Below are positions 31,288 to 40,464 of a DNA stretch of 64,000 nucleotides, one piece after another. Numbering within the stretch: position 1 is the stretch's first letter; each line of letters starts with the position of its first letter. The stretch is from Helichrysum umbraculigerum (Eukaryota > Streptophyta > Magnoliopsida > Asterales > Asteraceae), in contig CATIUR010000003.1 in assembly GCA_949592205.1 (NCBI GenBank), positions 154,446,759-154,510,758 on the forward strand, given 5' to 3'. Made by a program: the position numbers and the translations under genes. A model generated the notes under the pieces. The model had not been told where the DNA came from. It was given only the letters and a program-made list of their open reading frames with translations, and made no database searches.

Positions 31288-31804
31288 TAGTGATCAAGAG
31301 GGAAGTGCCTTTTTGGGGGGAATGGGGGAAGCGTTAGTATGCATTAAGAAGCATATTACAATTATCAATCAGAACGTCAACAAAAAATTATTTTTATTGG
31401 TAAATAGTAATCAAAATCGATGATATAAAGAAAATTTTAACGAATGAATTTCATTTTTAAGTCATAACATTAATTGATGAATATTTATATCAATAAATTG
31501 TTAATATGCAGTGTGATGCATATTAACTAATATGCATCGCGATGCATATTAAAACTTCACATTATTTGAAAGATATTTTTATTGTTAATATGCATCACAA
31601 TGCATATTAACTAATATGCACCGCGATGCATATTAACGGATTTAGATCTAATATTCATAAATCGATGTTATAACTTGAAGAAAGAATTTATCAAAGAAGC
31701 TTAACATTCATAGCATCGATTCTAATTAACATTTACTAAATTTCAGTTTGCTTTTTTTGAGATTTGTATGGGTGAAGGTAATATGCTTCCTGATGCATAC
31801 TAAC

Positions 31805-32690
31805 TGTCACACCCCCAAATTCGTTTAGCGGAAGCATTTGTTTAAGTATGGGGAGTGCCACAATACACTGTACATGCATACGTATCAGAGCATATAATTA
31901 CAACAGAACATAATATATTAAGATGCCAAAAGTATTAATTACAAAGTTTACGATTCATCGAATCGTACAAGTTAAAAGTAATAAGTTTACAAAAGTAGAT
32001 TTCTGGAATATGACTAAAACAGTTTCAGTTATACTAGAGAAATCCATATGTTTCCAAAAAGTTGGCATCCTAAAACTTCACGGGTCGCCTAATTCTCCAT
32101 GTGTGTTGGCGATTCTTACATGCGCAGCTAATTCCCTGAAAAACATAGTAAAAGTCAACAACGAGGTTGAGTGAATTCACAAGTTTTATGTTTGCAATTT
32201 ATTGTTTCGAGTTTGTAGGCACCGTTGGTAACCCGCCTTGAATTCACAAGTTTTATGTTTGCAATTTATAAGTTTTTAAATACATATTCTTTTATATTTT
32301 TAATTGAGATATTTATAAAATATATTTAGTTGAGTTTATAAAATTTTAACTTTGTTTTATTTTAAATGTACAAAATAAACGTTTTTCGTTACGAAATAAT
32401 TGTAAATATTATCGACATAATATTTATTATACGTTAATGTTATTTAATAACTTTCGTTTTATTAAATAAAATTGTTCACCAACAGTCGTATATTTTTGTC
32501 GCGTTTGTTCCAAATCGTTTCGTATGTAATTACATCTAATTACAAATAAGTAATACTACGCGTATTAACTAGTTGGGCTTTGCTAGACTTACCTCTAAAA
32601 TGTGTTGTAAATTCACTCAAAGTAGGGAATTAGCCTAATAATGCAAGTGATTAACGTTAATAATCGCGATAAATTTTGCGGGGTGTTACA
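31805..32690 (-). repeat. 3' LTR of the gag-only element, with a 1.97-kb internal deletion
   Basis: 31805-32237 matches 34630-35062 and 32270-32690 matches the outer end of the other LTR from about 37028. About 1965 bp are missing in between. At the junction (32240-32269) sits a 30-bp copy of sequence found 67 bp upstream (32173-32202), which looks like templated filler from end-joining repair. Confidence 0.92.
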
Positions 32691-32706
32691 TTCTCCCCCT
32701 GTTAGA
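32691..32706 (-). other. Polypurine tract of the gag-only element
   Basis: Minus strand TCTAACAGGGGGAGAA directly precedes the LTR start (TGTAACACCCC). It is nearly the same as the Gypsy-1 tract. Confidence 0.9.
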
Positions 32707-32975
32707 GAAATTTCGTCCCGAGACTTAAATTCAAGTCGGATCGCCCTCGGCGTATGTTCTCCGATAAGTCATGTTGTTAACAATAATAATAATAATAGTT
32801 TGCGTGGCGCTCAATTGTTGCCATAGAAGTTCAATCAGTTTAAGTATGCTCGCGGCATAGTTCAATAAGTTGTGTGTTTCGTTTCGTGGTCAAAGTTTAC
32901 CAAGCGTTATGCTCGAATCGGCATCCGAGTAAAAGAAATGTTAAATCGTAGCAACAGCTGTTAAGACATACCGTG
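32707..32975 (-). other. Remnant between gag and PPT
   Basis: No pol-like frame. It includes a short (aat)n run near 32780-32800. The expected protease, RT and integrase region (over 3 kb in Gypsy-1) is entirely absent. Confidence 0.6.
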
Positions 32976-34187
32976 CTAGCCGAGGTCCGTAACCGTTTCC
33001 GGTGCACGGAAAATGTATGCACGTCCACGAGCTGGTGGGACGTTAGCAATGCGGTTGTTGTTATTCTGATTGTTGTTGGCGTTGTTGAGTTGGGGGCACT
33101 GATTTCGGTAGTGTCCCGGGTCGCCACATCGGAAACAGCCAGTGTTTCGTTGTTCGTTGTTCATGGGGTGAGTTCTACAAGCTTCGGTTCTGTGTCCAAA
33201 TCGGTTGCAGTTATCACAGAAGAAACAATCCCCTTCGTGGTGTTTTCCACACTTTCCACATTTAGGCCTCTTGCCTTGATATGTTTTTGGTTCGGGGTTG
33301 ATGATTGCGGCGTAAGCTCGGGCGTTTCCCGAGTTTCTGTTTTGTTGACCCTGACAGTCGTTACCATCGTTGTTCCACTTTCGTTTGTTGTGACTAGAGT
33401 CACCAGTGTCGGTACGGTGGGGTTCGTTTTTCCCTGACGCAGCTTTCAGAGTTCCAATAAGGACCGCGTCGTCAGTTAAGCTTTGAGCCAGATCCACTGC
33501 GCTCCTGAAAGTAGTCGGTTTGGAGGACATCACCATGCCTCTGATTTGTGGGGCCAAGCCCTTAAGGTGTTTCTTGATGCGCTCCTTCTCGGGAGTTACC
33601 ATGTGGGGTACCAGGCGTGCAAGTTCCTGAAACCTTGTCGTGTAACCGGTGATGTCAGCGCCGGTCATCTGAATATTCCAGAGTTCAGTCTCGAGTTTCT
33701 GGATCTCGTTGGGAGAGCAAAATTCCTCCATCATCATCTGTTTCAGAGCTTCCCAGCTCATGGAGTAGGCAGCTGGGCGTCCAATGATCTGGACCTGAGC
33801 GTTCCACCAGGTTAATGCTTCGTCGGCTAGAGTGCACGTGGCGAATTTCACCACGTTTTCAGTTGCGCAGTTGCTGATATCGAGGACCGATTCCATCTTT
33901 TCTATCCAGTGGACCAGGCCGATTGCCCCTTCGGTCCCAGTATAAGTGCTCGGTTTACAGGCTTGGAAGGTTTTGTAGGAACACCCCTGCTGGGTATTCG
34001 TTGGTGTTTCGCTGTAAACTGGGGTGGCTCCACTATTGTTTGCCACATGGTCTCGGTTTCGACTTGCCTCGTACTGAGCAATAGCTTCAGCCACGCGGCG
34101 TTCAATTATTTGTTCGGTTGTTTCCGGAGGCGGAGGTGGAGGAGGAACATTTCATTGAATGTTTTGAGTATTTCTTTTAGGCGGCAT
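32976..34187 (-). pseudogene. gag of the gag-only element, early stop
   Basis: ATG at 34185-34187; in-frame TGA at 34152-34154 (codon 12); then 386 further codons to TAG at 32976-32978. After the stop comes a Pro-rich run, then the gag core, similar to Gypsy-1 gag (TEGAIGLVHWIEKMESV, EALTWWNAQ, ADITGYTTRFQELARLVP). A basic Asn/Gly-rich segment follows, then two CCHC knuckles (CDNCNRFGHRTEAC and CFRCGDPGHYRNQC) and an Asn-rich tail. Gag forms the particle and binds RNA. The early TGA can be bypassed only by downstream initiation or read-through. It ends just where the protease would begin. Confidence 0.88.
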
Positions 34188-34614
34188 GATGACGTTCTAC
34201 GAGGAAAGAAGTTGCAGAAGTCAATGCCAAAGAAGGAGAATGCGAAGAACAAAGTTCTAGTTATCAAGCGTTTGGAAAAATTGACAAGTTTTCCCCTTAC
34301 GTACCTTACGACTATGAAACACCCATATGTACCTAGTATAATATAATCACATTGGCCAGGCGTCATTATATGATGCTAAATACATACTTCTTTTCATCAA
34401 TCGTTTAACACGATCAGGTTCATATGAGGTCAAATGAGGATGGGCAAATCGGATGTGATAAGATTCGATAGATAGTTTTACGCGTGTCGAGATGTCGTGA
34501 CAATGGTTTTATCGTATGCAAATGTGTGTATGCATGTGCGTTCTAGCCAAGGCTATAGTCTAGGTCTCTAGGTCTCTAAGTCACCTAAACTTTCCTAGTT
34601 CGCTATAACCAATG
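34188..34614 (-). other. Leader of the gag-only element
   Basis: Untranslated region between primer site and gag on the minus strand. No gene was recognised. Confidence 0.5.
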
Positions 34615-34626
34615 GCTCTGATACCA
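34615..34626 (-). other. Primer binding site of the gag-only element
   Basis: Minus strand TGGTATCAGAGC, three bases from the LTR, for initiator tRNA-Met, as in Gypsy-1. Confidence 0.9.
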
Positions 34627-35144
34627 ATCTGTCACACCCCCAAATTCGTTTAGCGGAAGCATTTGTTTAAGTATGGGGAGTGCCACAATACACTGTACAT
34701 GCATACATATCAGATCATATGATTACAACAGAACATAATATATTAAGATGCCAAAAGTATTAATTACAAAGTTTACGATTCATCGAATCGTACAAGTTAA
34801 AAGTAATAAGTTTACAAAAGTAGAATTCTGAAATATGACTAAAACAGTTTCAGTTATACTAGAGAAATCCATATGTTTCCAAAAAGTTGGCATCCTTAAA
34901 CTTCACGGGTCGCCTAATTCTCCATGTGTGTTGGCGATTCTTACATACGCAGCTAATTCCCTGAAAAACATAGTAAAAGTCAACAACGAGGTTGAGTGAA
35001 TTCACAAGTTTTATGTTTGCAATTTATTGTTTCGAGTTTGTAAGCACCGTTGGTAACCCGCTTGTTGTTTATACAGTATTCGTTGGGATGTCACCCAAAA
35101 GTTTAATTCGTAAAACCAAACACGTTTCCAAATAGTTGTTTGTA

Positions 35145-35520
35145 GGAAAGTTCGTATCCAAGTAGTTGTAGGAAAGCAGTATACTATTTCCAAGTATGTT
35201 CTGTAGGAATTTACGTATCCTAGTAGTAGGTATGTTTCGTTGGGATGTTGCCCAAAAGTATATATTTCAAGTTATAGTAGGAATGTAGGTATCCTATTAG
35301 ATGATCGTAGGAATGTCAGTATCCTAATAGTTGTGTCTCGTAGAAATGTCAGTATCCTAATCGTTTGGTGGCTCCATGTTAGTAGGAACCCAGTGCCCAT
35401 GTCAGTAGGGACTTTTCATCAGTTTAATAACAATAGTAGACCCATGTTCGCAGGATCTAGTGCCCATGTCAGAAGGGACTTTTCAACGGTCTGTGCCCAT
35501 GTCAGTAGGGACTTTTCAAT
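35145..35520 (-). repeat. Degenerate tandem repeats inside the LTR
   Basis: Variants of 'taggaatgtcagtatccta' and of 'cccatgtcagtagggactttt' recur every 20-45 bp. The short frame through them is a by-product. Confidence 0.7.
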
Positions 35521-36289
35521 TGCTCAATCAGTTAAGCAAAAAGTGTTGCTGATCGTTCTCCAGCATTTTCAAAACATGTTTATGCGTTTACAGTATTTAT
35601 AGTATGAAAGCGTTATTTCATAATCATCAGTTTGTGTATCGGTTTACCAGTTCAATGTACTCCATTCGTTCGAGTAAAATAGTATACAATCATGTATATA
35701 TAAAAGCGTTTGACTATGTTTTCCACCCCTGTTTAAAGCAGTTAAAACAGTAAAAGTAGGGGCTGTGAACTCAGCTGTCGAGTTAAGTTGTGTGTGAGCG
35801 CTAGCAAACCTAAGCCCAAGTACAGTCCGAAATCTCCTAACGTCCTAAACGTATGAGATTTAATAAGTATGTGGATGTCTAAGCTACTCATCCATGCTAG
35901 TGTTCTTACAACCCAGAAGTGTTTGTTAAACGCTAAATTTGTATCTCGTTGTTGTGAAGAGGTATACGACTCGTTGGTGATAGTTTGAAAATCATAACTT
36001 CAGAAGCATGATTATGTTTGTTTCGTTGTATTTTTATAAAGTATGAAATTGTGTATGGGGGTCCGGGGGCAGCGCCCCTGGTAGCGGGGTCCAAGGGGGT
36101 GGCAACCCCTGGCGGGGTCCAAGGGGCAGAGCCCCTGGTTGGGGTCGAGCTGCCAAGTCAGCTTGGAAAATTTTTATTTCTGTTATGTTGCTGTAGTAAA
36201 AACGTATTCAAAATTTCATTTCAGAGTAAAATCAGGTGGTAAAATCTCAGTCTCAACACTTAATGAAAAAGTTGTAAACTTCTTGTTTT

Positions 36290-36560
36290 TAGCGTCACTT
36301 GAGGCGTCACTTAATAGTTTATAGCGACACTTGGAAAATGTCGCATGAAATGATAAATTCTGATTTATTAGCGTCACTTGAGGAAGTGACGCATAAGGGG
36401 CGACACTTAGGCAAGTGTCGGGTATGAGTGTCGGTGTAAGTGTCGGACAAGATGAAAAATCGGATTTAGGCGTCACTTAGGGAAGTGACGCAAGATTAGG
36501 GTTTTATGCGACACTTAGTGCGTCACTTAAGTGTTGCTACACTGTTTTTGGCACCAATGC
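36290..36560. repeat. Array of 'gcgtcactt/aagtgacgc' palindromic motifs
   Basis: Repeated 'gcgtcactt', 'aagtgacgc', 'gcgacactt' and 'aagtgtcg' motifs pair into hairpins (for example gcgtcacttgaggaagtgacgc split at its centre). Position and order relative to the GC-rich block match the array in the Gypsy-1 LTR, though the motif itself is different. Confidence 0.85.
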
Positions 36561-37525
36561 GTCACTTACCACTGTTCGACGAACAGCTCACAAAAACGGG
36601 TTTTCGGTTCGATTTTGGACATTTTCAGTTGTATAAAACACTAAAACATGGTATACTAAGTATATTAAACATGAAATATCAAATGAAACTTCGAAATCTA
36701 AGAGTTTACGAAATGTCGCGATCTTACAAAGTTAACGCGAAGGAAATCCGAAAAGATGGATGTATAGATCGTGACTCCGTGATCGTTTTTCTCTAAATGG
36801 TCTAAGCGATTGGAGGTCGTTTTGTGGTAGTTTTTAGTGTTTTTAGGTGGTGGTGGTGGGTTTTTAGTGAGAGAGATGAGAGAAAAGTGAGGGGTAGAGA
36901 GAGAAAGATGAAATGGAAGTGAAAGAGAGAAAGGGGAGGTGGTGGAGTATATGTGGTGACTTGTTCCCCATTTTTGTGGTATTTTGTTTGTTTACCCGAT
37001 CGTTAAATATTATAATATTTTAAATAATAAGTTTTTAAATACATATTCTTTTATATTTTTAATTGAAGATATTTATAAAATATCTTTAGTTGAGTTTATA
37101 AAATTTTAACTTTGTTTTATTTTAAATGTACAAAATAAACGTTTTTCATTACGAAATAATTGTAAATATTATCGACATAATATTTATTATACGTTAATGT
37201 TATTTAATAACTTTCGTTTTATTAAATAAAATTGTTCACCAACAGTCGTATATTTTTGTCGCGTTTGTTCCAAATCGTTTCGTATGTAATTACATCTAAT
37301 TACAAATAAGTAATACTACGCGTATTAACTAGTTGGGCTTTGCTAGACTTACCTCTAAAATGTGTTGTGAATTCACTCAAAGTAGGGAATTAGCCTAATA
37401 ATGCAAGTGATGGAATTAGCCTAATAATGCAAGTGATTAACGTTAATAATCGCGATAAATTTTGCGGGGTGTTACACTAACACTTCCCCCTCCCCCCAAA
37501 AAATGCACTTTCCTCTGGATCATTC

Positions 37526-37528
<3 letters not shown>

Positions 37529-37569
<41 letters not shown>
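37529..37569. repeat. (TA)n tract after element A
   Basis: About 41 bp of TA repeat joining the right end of element A to the start of a Helitron-like remnant. Confidence 0.97.
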
Positions 37570-37572
<3 letters not shown>

Positions 37573-38627
37573 TATATATAAAACAAAGATTTAAATTGCT
37601 TATGTGGCATGTTTAGAAACAATTAGTATGATGTGTCATCAAATTAGAAAACTAAAATTAGTTAACCAATTTTGACCTATGCCAGATACAAACTTTCCTT
37701 ATTAAACACAATCTAAAAGAAAACTATTATTAGTAATGTATTGATATAAATAATAATTGATATATAGCATTATTTATATTTTATTTTTTATTGTTATCTT
37801 TACAATTCGTAAGGTAATAATGGCATGTTAGCTTGAAAAAATTATTTTATTACTTAAGTCGTAGTTCAATTTTTTAATACATAATTTAATCTAATAATTT
37901 AGCATGTTATCATTTAGTTGCATATGTGTCAATCTAAATTCTCATTAAATATGACATGTCTTTAGTATAATTATTTTAATATATTTTTATCAAATTCTAG
38001 AGATGTCACGTAAATTTCTATTTTTTTTATTTGAATATCATAGACCACTTTATTTAATTATGATGATTAGTAAATTAGACACACCTCATTATGACAGTTA
38101 TTAGATTGCCAACTAATATATGTTACTTGTCGGTTCCATTTACATTACGAGTTAAAAGCAACATTAGATCTTAAGTGTTAAAATTAATCGAAACGTTTGG
38201 ATATGTTTTACGCAAATATTAAATTTGATAGGTTGCAAAACTTTAAATTTTTTGCAACATTTCTATTAATGGTATGTTTATTTTTCAAATGCATTGACTC
38301 AACAATTGTATTAAAACTTAACATAATTTTGCAACTAAAGGTTGTTACTTTTGTTATTCACATAGTAATAAGGATCGGTACCATCATGAGAAATAAGCAT
38401 AGATCCAAATTTCAACCGCTCTTGGAGTAAGAAGGAAACTAATCATACATCATGTATCAATTGCTAAAAATAAATCAAGTTCATCAGTTATAGTTTGACT
38501 TATGTTACGATTCATTTTCATTTTTATTTTCGATGGTAATTGCATCTTTTAATTAACAACATTAATTCATTGGGATACCTACAATTTAAATATAATTCAA
38601 TTTTTATAAACGGTCGTGCATCGCACG

Positions 38628-38630
<3 letters not shown>
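37570..38630 (+). mobile_element. Helitron-like remnant 1
   Basis: AT-rich and non-coding. It begins 'tcatatatataaaacaaag', a form typical of plant Helitron 5' ends (TC start). It ends in a hairpin-type motif 'cggtcgtgcatcgcacgg' (38611-38628), the kind found just inside Helitron 3' ends. The final CTAG is missing, replaced by a TA tract. Start and end similarity to the next unit supports one family. Confidence 0.45.

Positions 38631-38674
<44 letters not shown>
38631..38674. repeat. (TA)22 tract
   Basis: Pure TA repeat between the two Helitron-like units. Confidence 0.97.
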
Positions 38675-38677
<3 letters not shown>

Positions 38678-40111
38678 TCATGTGTATAAAAAAAATATTT
38701 TTTTTACAAATTTTAGACATGCCACCTCAAATTGTTGCCTTATATACCTACATGCTAACAATTTTCTAAATTTAATTACACATGCCACATCAAATGTTAC
38801 CTTAAATAACATCATAAAATAAATTTATTATAATAAATAATCCAGATACATGGGTCAAAAGGATAAAATAAATTCAATATTATTTAACTGTTATAATTTT
38901 TTAAATATAAGTGTTTTATAATTAAGCGTTTTAATACAAATATGAATTAACAACACTGTTAGAACAACTTTGATCCCACGAATGCTAATATGTCCTTCCG
39001 ACAAACAAATATCATTTAAGTTATCCGTTCGTAGTATATTTTACAATGACCATTAGCTCAACCCAATGACAATCATTCTCTCATGTCATTTTATTTCTTT
39101 AAGATTCAATTTTTACTGATGTCAAATTATATGATGCATCTAAAGAGTTAAAAGTAAAAGTAGATTAAAAGATAGTTTTTAACAGATACAAGAAAATCAT
39201 CAGCACCACCTTGAATATCATTTACAAATTGATACAACATTCAAAATTTGTTAACAAATACCGTTTAGGTTATCCATTCGTAGTATATTTTGCAGTGAAC
39301 ATTAACTCGAGCCAATGACAATCATTATCTTATGTTGTTTCTTCAACATCCAATTTTTACTCATGTCAAATTATATAATGCATGCATGTAAAGAGTCAAA
39401 AGTAAAAGTTGATCAAAAGATAATTTGTTACAGATACAAGAAAATCAAGAACACCACCTTGAATATCATTTATAAAGAATTGATAAAACATTCAAAATTT
39501 ATTTCAGAAGTACTATTTTTCTCATTAATAACTTTTCAGTTCCAATAGTTTCGTTTATGTTACTAACTATTTTCATTTTCAATATATGATAATTACACAT
39601 CTAAGCTAACAAAATCAATTAATTAAGCTACTTACAAATTAACAATATAACTATAGTTTTAAATCGTTGTAATCTTACATCGATATAAAAAAGAGTTTTT
39701 CTCTTCATTTTTAACTGTGTCACATCATCATATTACTTTTTTAAAAATCTCTACAGATATGCCACATTACCGCATTAGTGTTTATTAAAAGCCTAAATAA
39801 TTACTAAGACTCTTTTAAAAATTTTAAGTTTTTAAAATCTTAACAAACTACTTCCTTCCATTTTATGAGGAGTCCTAATTCAATTCTTTTTCTTTATTTA
39901 TAGTTTTCAACTTTTCATAATTTGACTTATACTATTTAAGTAATAATTAACTATTAATTCATTGGATTATTTACAAATTAACATATAATTGTACTTTTTA
40001 AACGACCGTGTATTGCACGTGTTCAAAGTCTCTAATTCACTGGAATATTTACAAATAACCATATAATTGTGTTTTTTTAACGACCGTGCATCACACGAGC
40101 TCAAAGCCTAG
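38675..40111 (+). mobile_element. Helitron-like non-autonomous element 2
   Basis: Non-coding, AT-rich. The interior contains two copies of a 'caatgacaatcatt' segment (39064 and 39311) within a longer direct repeat (about 39040-39260 and 39285-39500). The 3' end has two successive copies of the terminal module (39955-40035 and 40036-40111), each with 'cgaccgtg...gcacg'-type hairpin sequence. The last ends in CTAG (40108-40111) followed by T, as expected for Helitron insertion between A and T. Confidence 0.5.
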
Positions 40112-40131
40112 TATATATATATATATATATT
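40112..40131. repeat. Short (TA)10 tract
   Basis: Directly follows the CTAG of the Helitron-like end. Confidence 0.9.
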
Positions 40132-40464
40132 TCTGCAAATTTTGGGTGAGCTAAAATTTGTCAATAAATCCGATTTAATAAAAATGAAGAAAGACTGTAT
40201 AAATTAAATTACTGGCTACAGAAAATTACGAAGTACGTTGACTTTTCCAAAAAAAAAAAAAAATTAGGATTGATTTTTATGTCTTGAATGAGCAACACAA
40301 AGTTGACTGACTATAACTTAATAACCTAAACAAGACTTTTTGATATGCTTGGTAGATGCAGAGTTAGGGGAGATATAGTCCCTGGATTATATTCAAGCTA
40401 CAGTAATCAACCACCAATCACAATATCTAACTTTGCGATCATTCTTTAGCAACTTTCCTGAATC
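40132..40464 (+). promoter_or_regulatory. Upstream region of LecRLK1
   Basis: Contains the W-box core TTGAC twice (cgttgacttttcc near 40232 and aagttgactgac near 40302), consistent with WRKY control, common for defence receptors. The second lies in the block conserved upstream of the dead copy at 14.8 kb. No clear TATA box was assigned. Confidence 0.45.

Larger units (their letters stand above)
31805..37476 (-). mobile_element. Gag-only Ty3/Gypsy element (TR-GAG-like), minus strand
   Basis: Flanked by an exact CTAAC duplication (31800-31804 and 37477-37481). On the minus strand: 5' LTR 37476-34630 (2847 bp), tRNA-Met type primer site, gag, then polypurine tract and a shortened 3' LTR 32690-31805 (886 bp). 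The internal region is only about 1.94 kb and has gag but no protease, RT or integrase. This fits the class of terminal-repeat retrotransposons with a GAG domain (TR-GAG), which depend on other elements for enzymes. gag and the LTR GC-rich block show kinship with Gypsy-1. Confidence 0.92.
34630..37476 (-). repeat. 5' LTR of the gag-only element, full length
   Basis: 2847 bp. Contains 'gtaggaatgtcagtatcct' type tandem repeats (about 35145-35530), the GC-rich block shared with Gypsy-1 (36056-36160), a palindromic motif array (36290-36560), and a 26-bp tandem duplication (about 37385-37436) that the other LTR lacks. Confidence 0.92.
31286..37528. mobile_element. TA-tract-flanked element A, interrupted by the gag-only Gypsy
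   Basis: Left end 'ggtagtgatcaagagggaag' and right end (inward) 'gtggaatgatccagaggaaa', each followed by a 'gggggaag' block. Removing the Gypsy insertion and one CTAAC leaves about 0.56 kb nearly identical to element B (45995-46552). The interior has a perfect 24-bp palindrome (31528-31551, arms TAATATGCATCG) and related imperfect ones, all built on 'atgcatatt'. No coding capacity. Confidence 0.8.

Noticed and set aside
30185..31423. Open frames coding for long Tyr-Ile repeats (also near 18913, 25393, 38616 and 45834)
   Set aside because: They are translations of (TA)n tracts with short flanks; no protein evidence.
33902..34346. Antisense and plus-strand frames over the gag-only element
   Set aside because: Shadows of gag, which has zinc knuckles and gag-core similarity on the minus strand.
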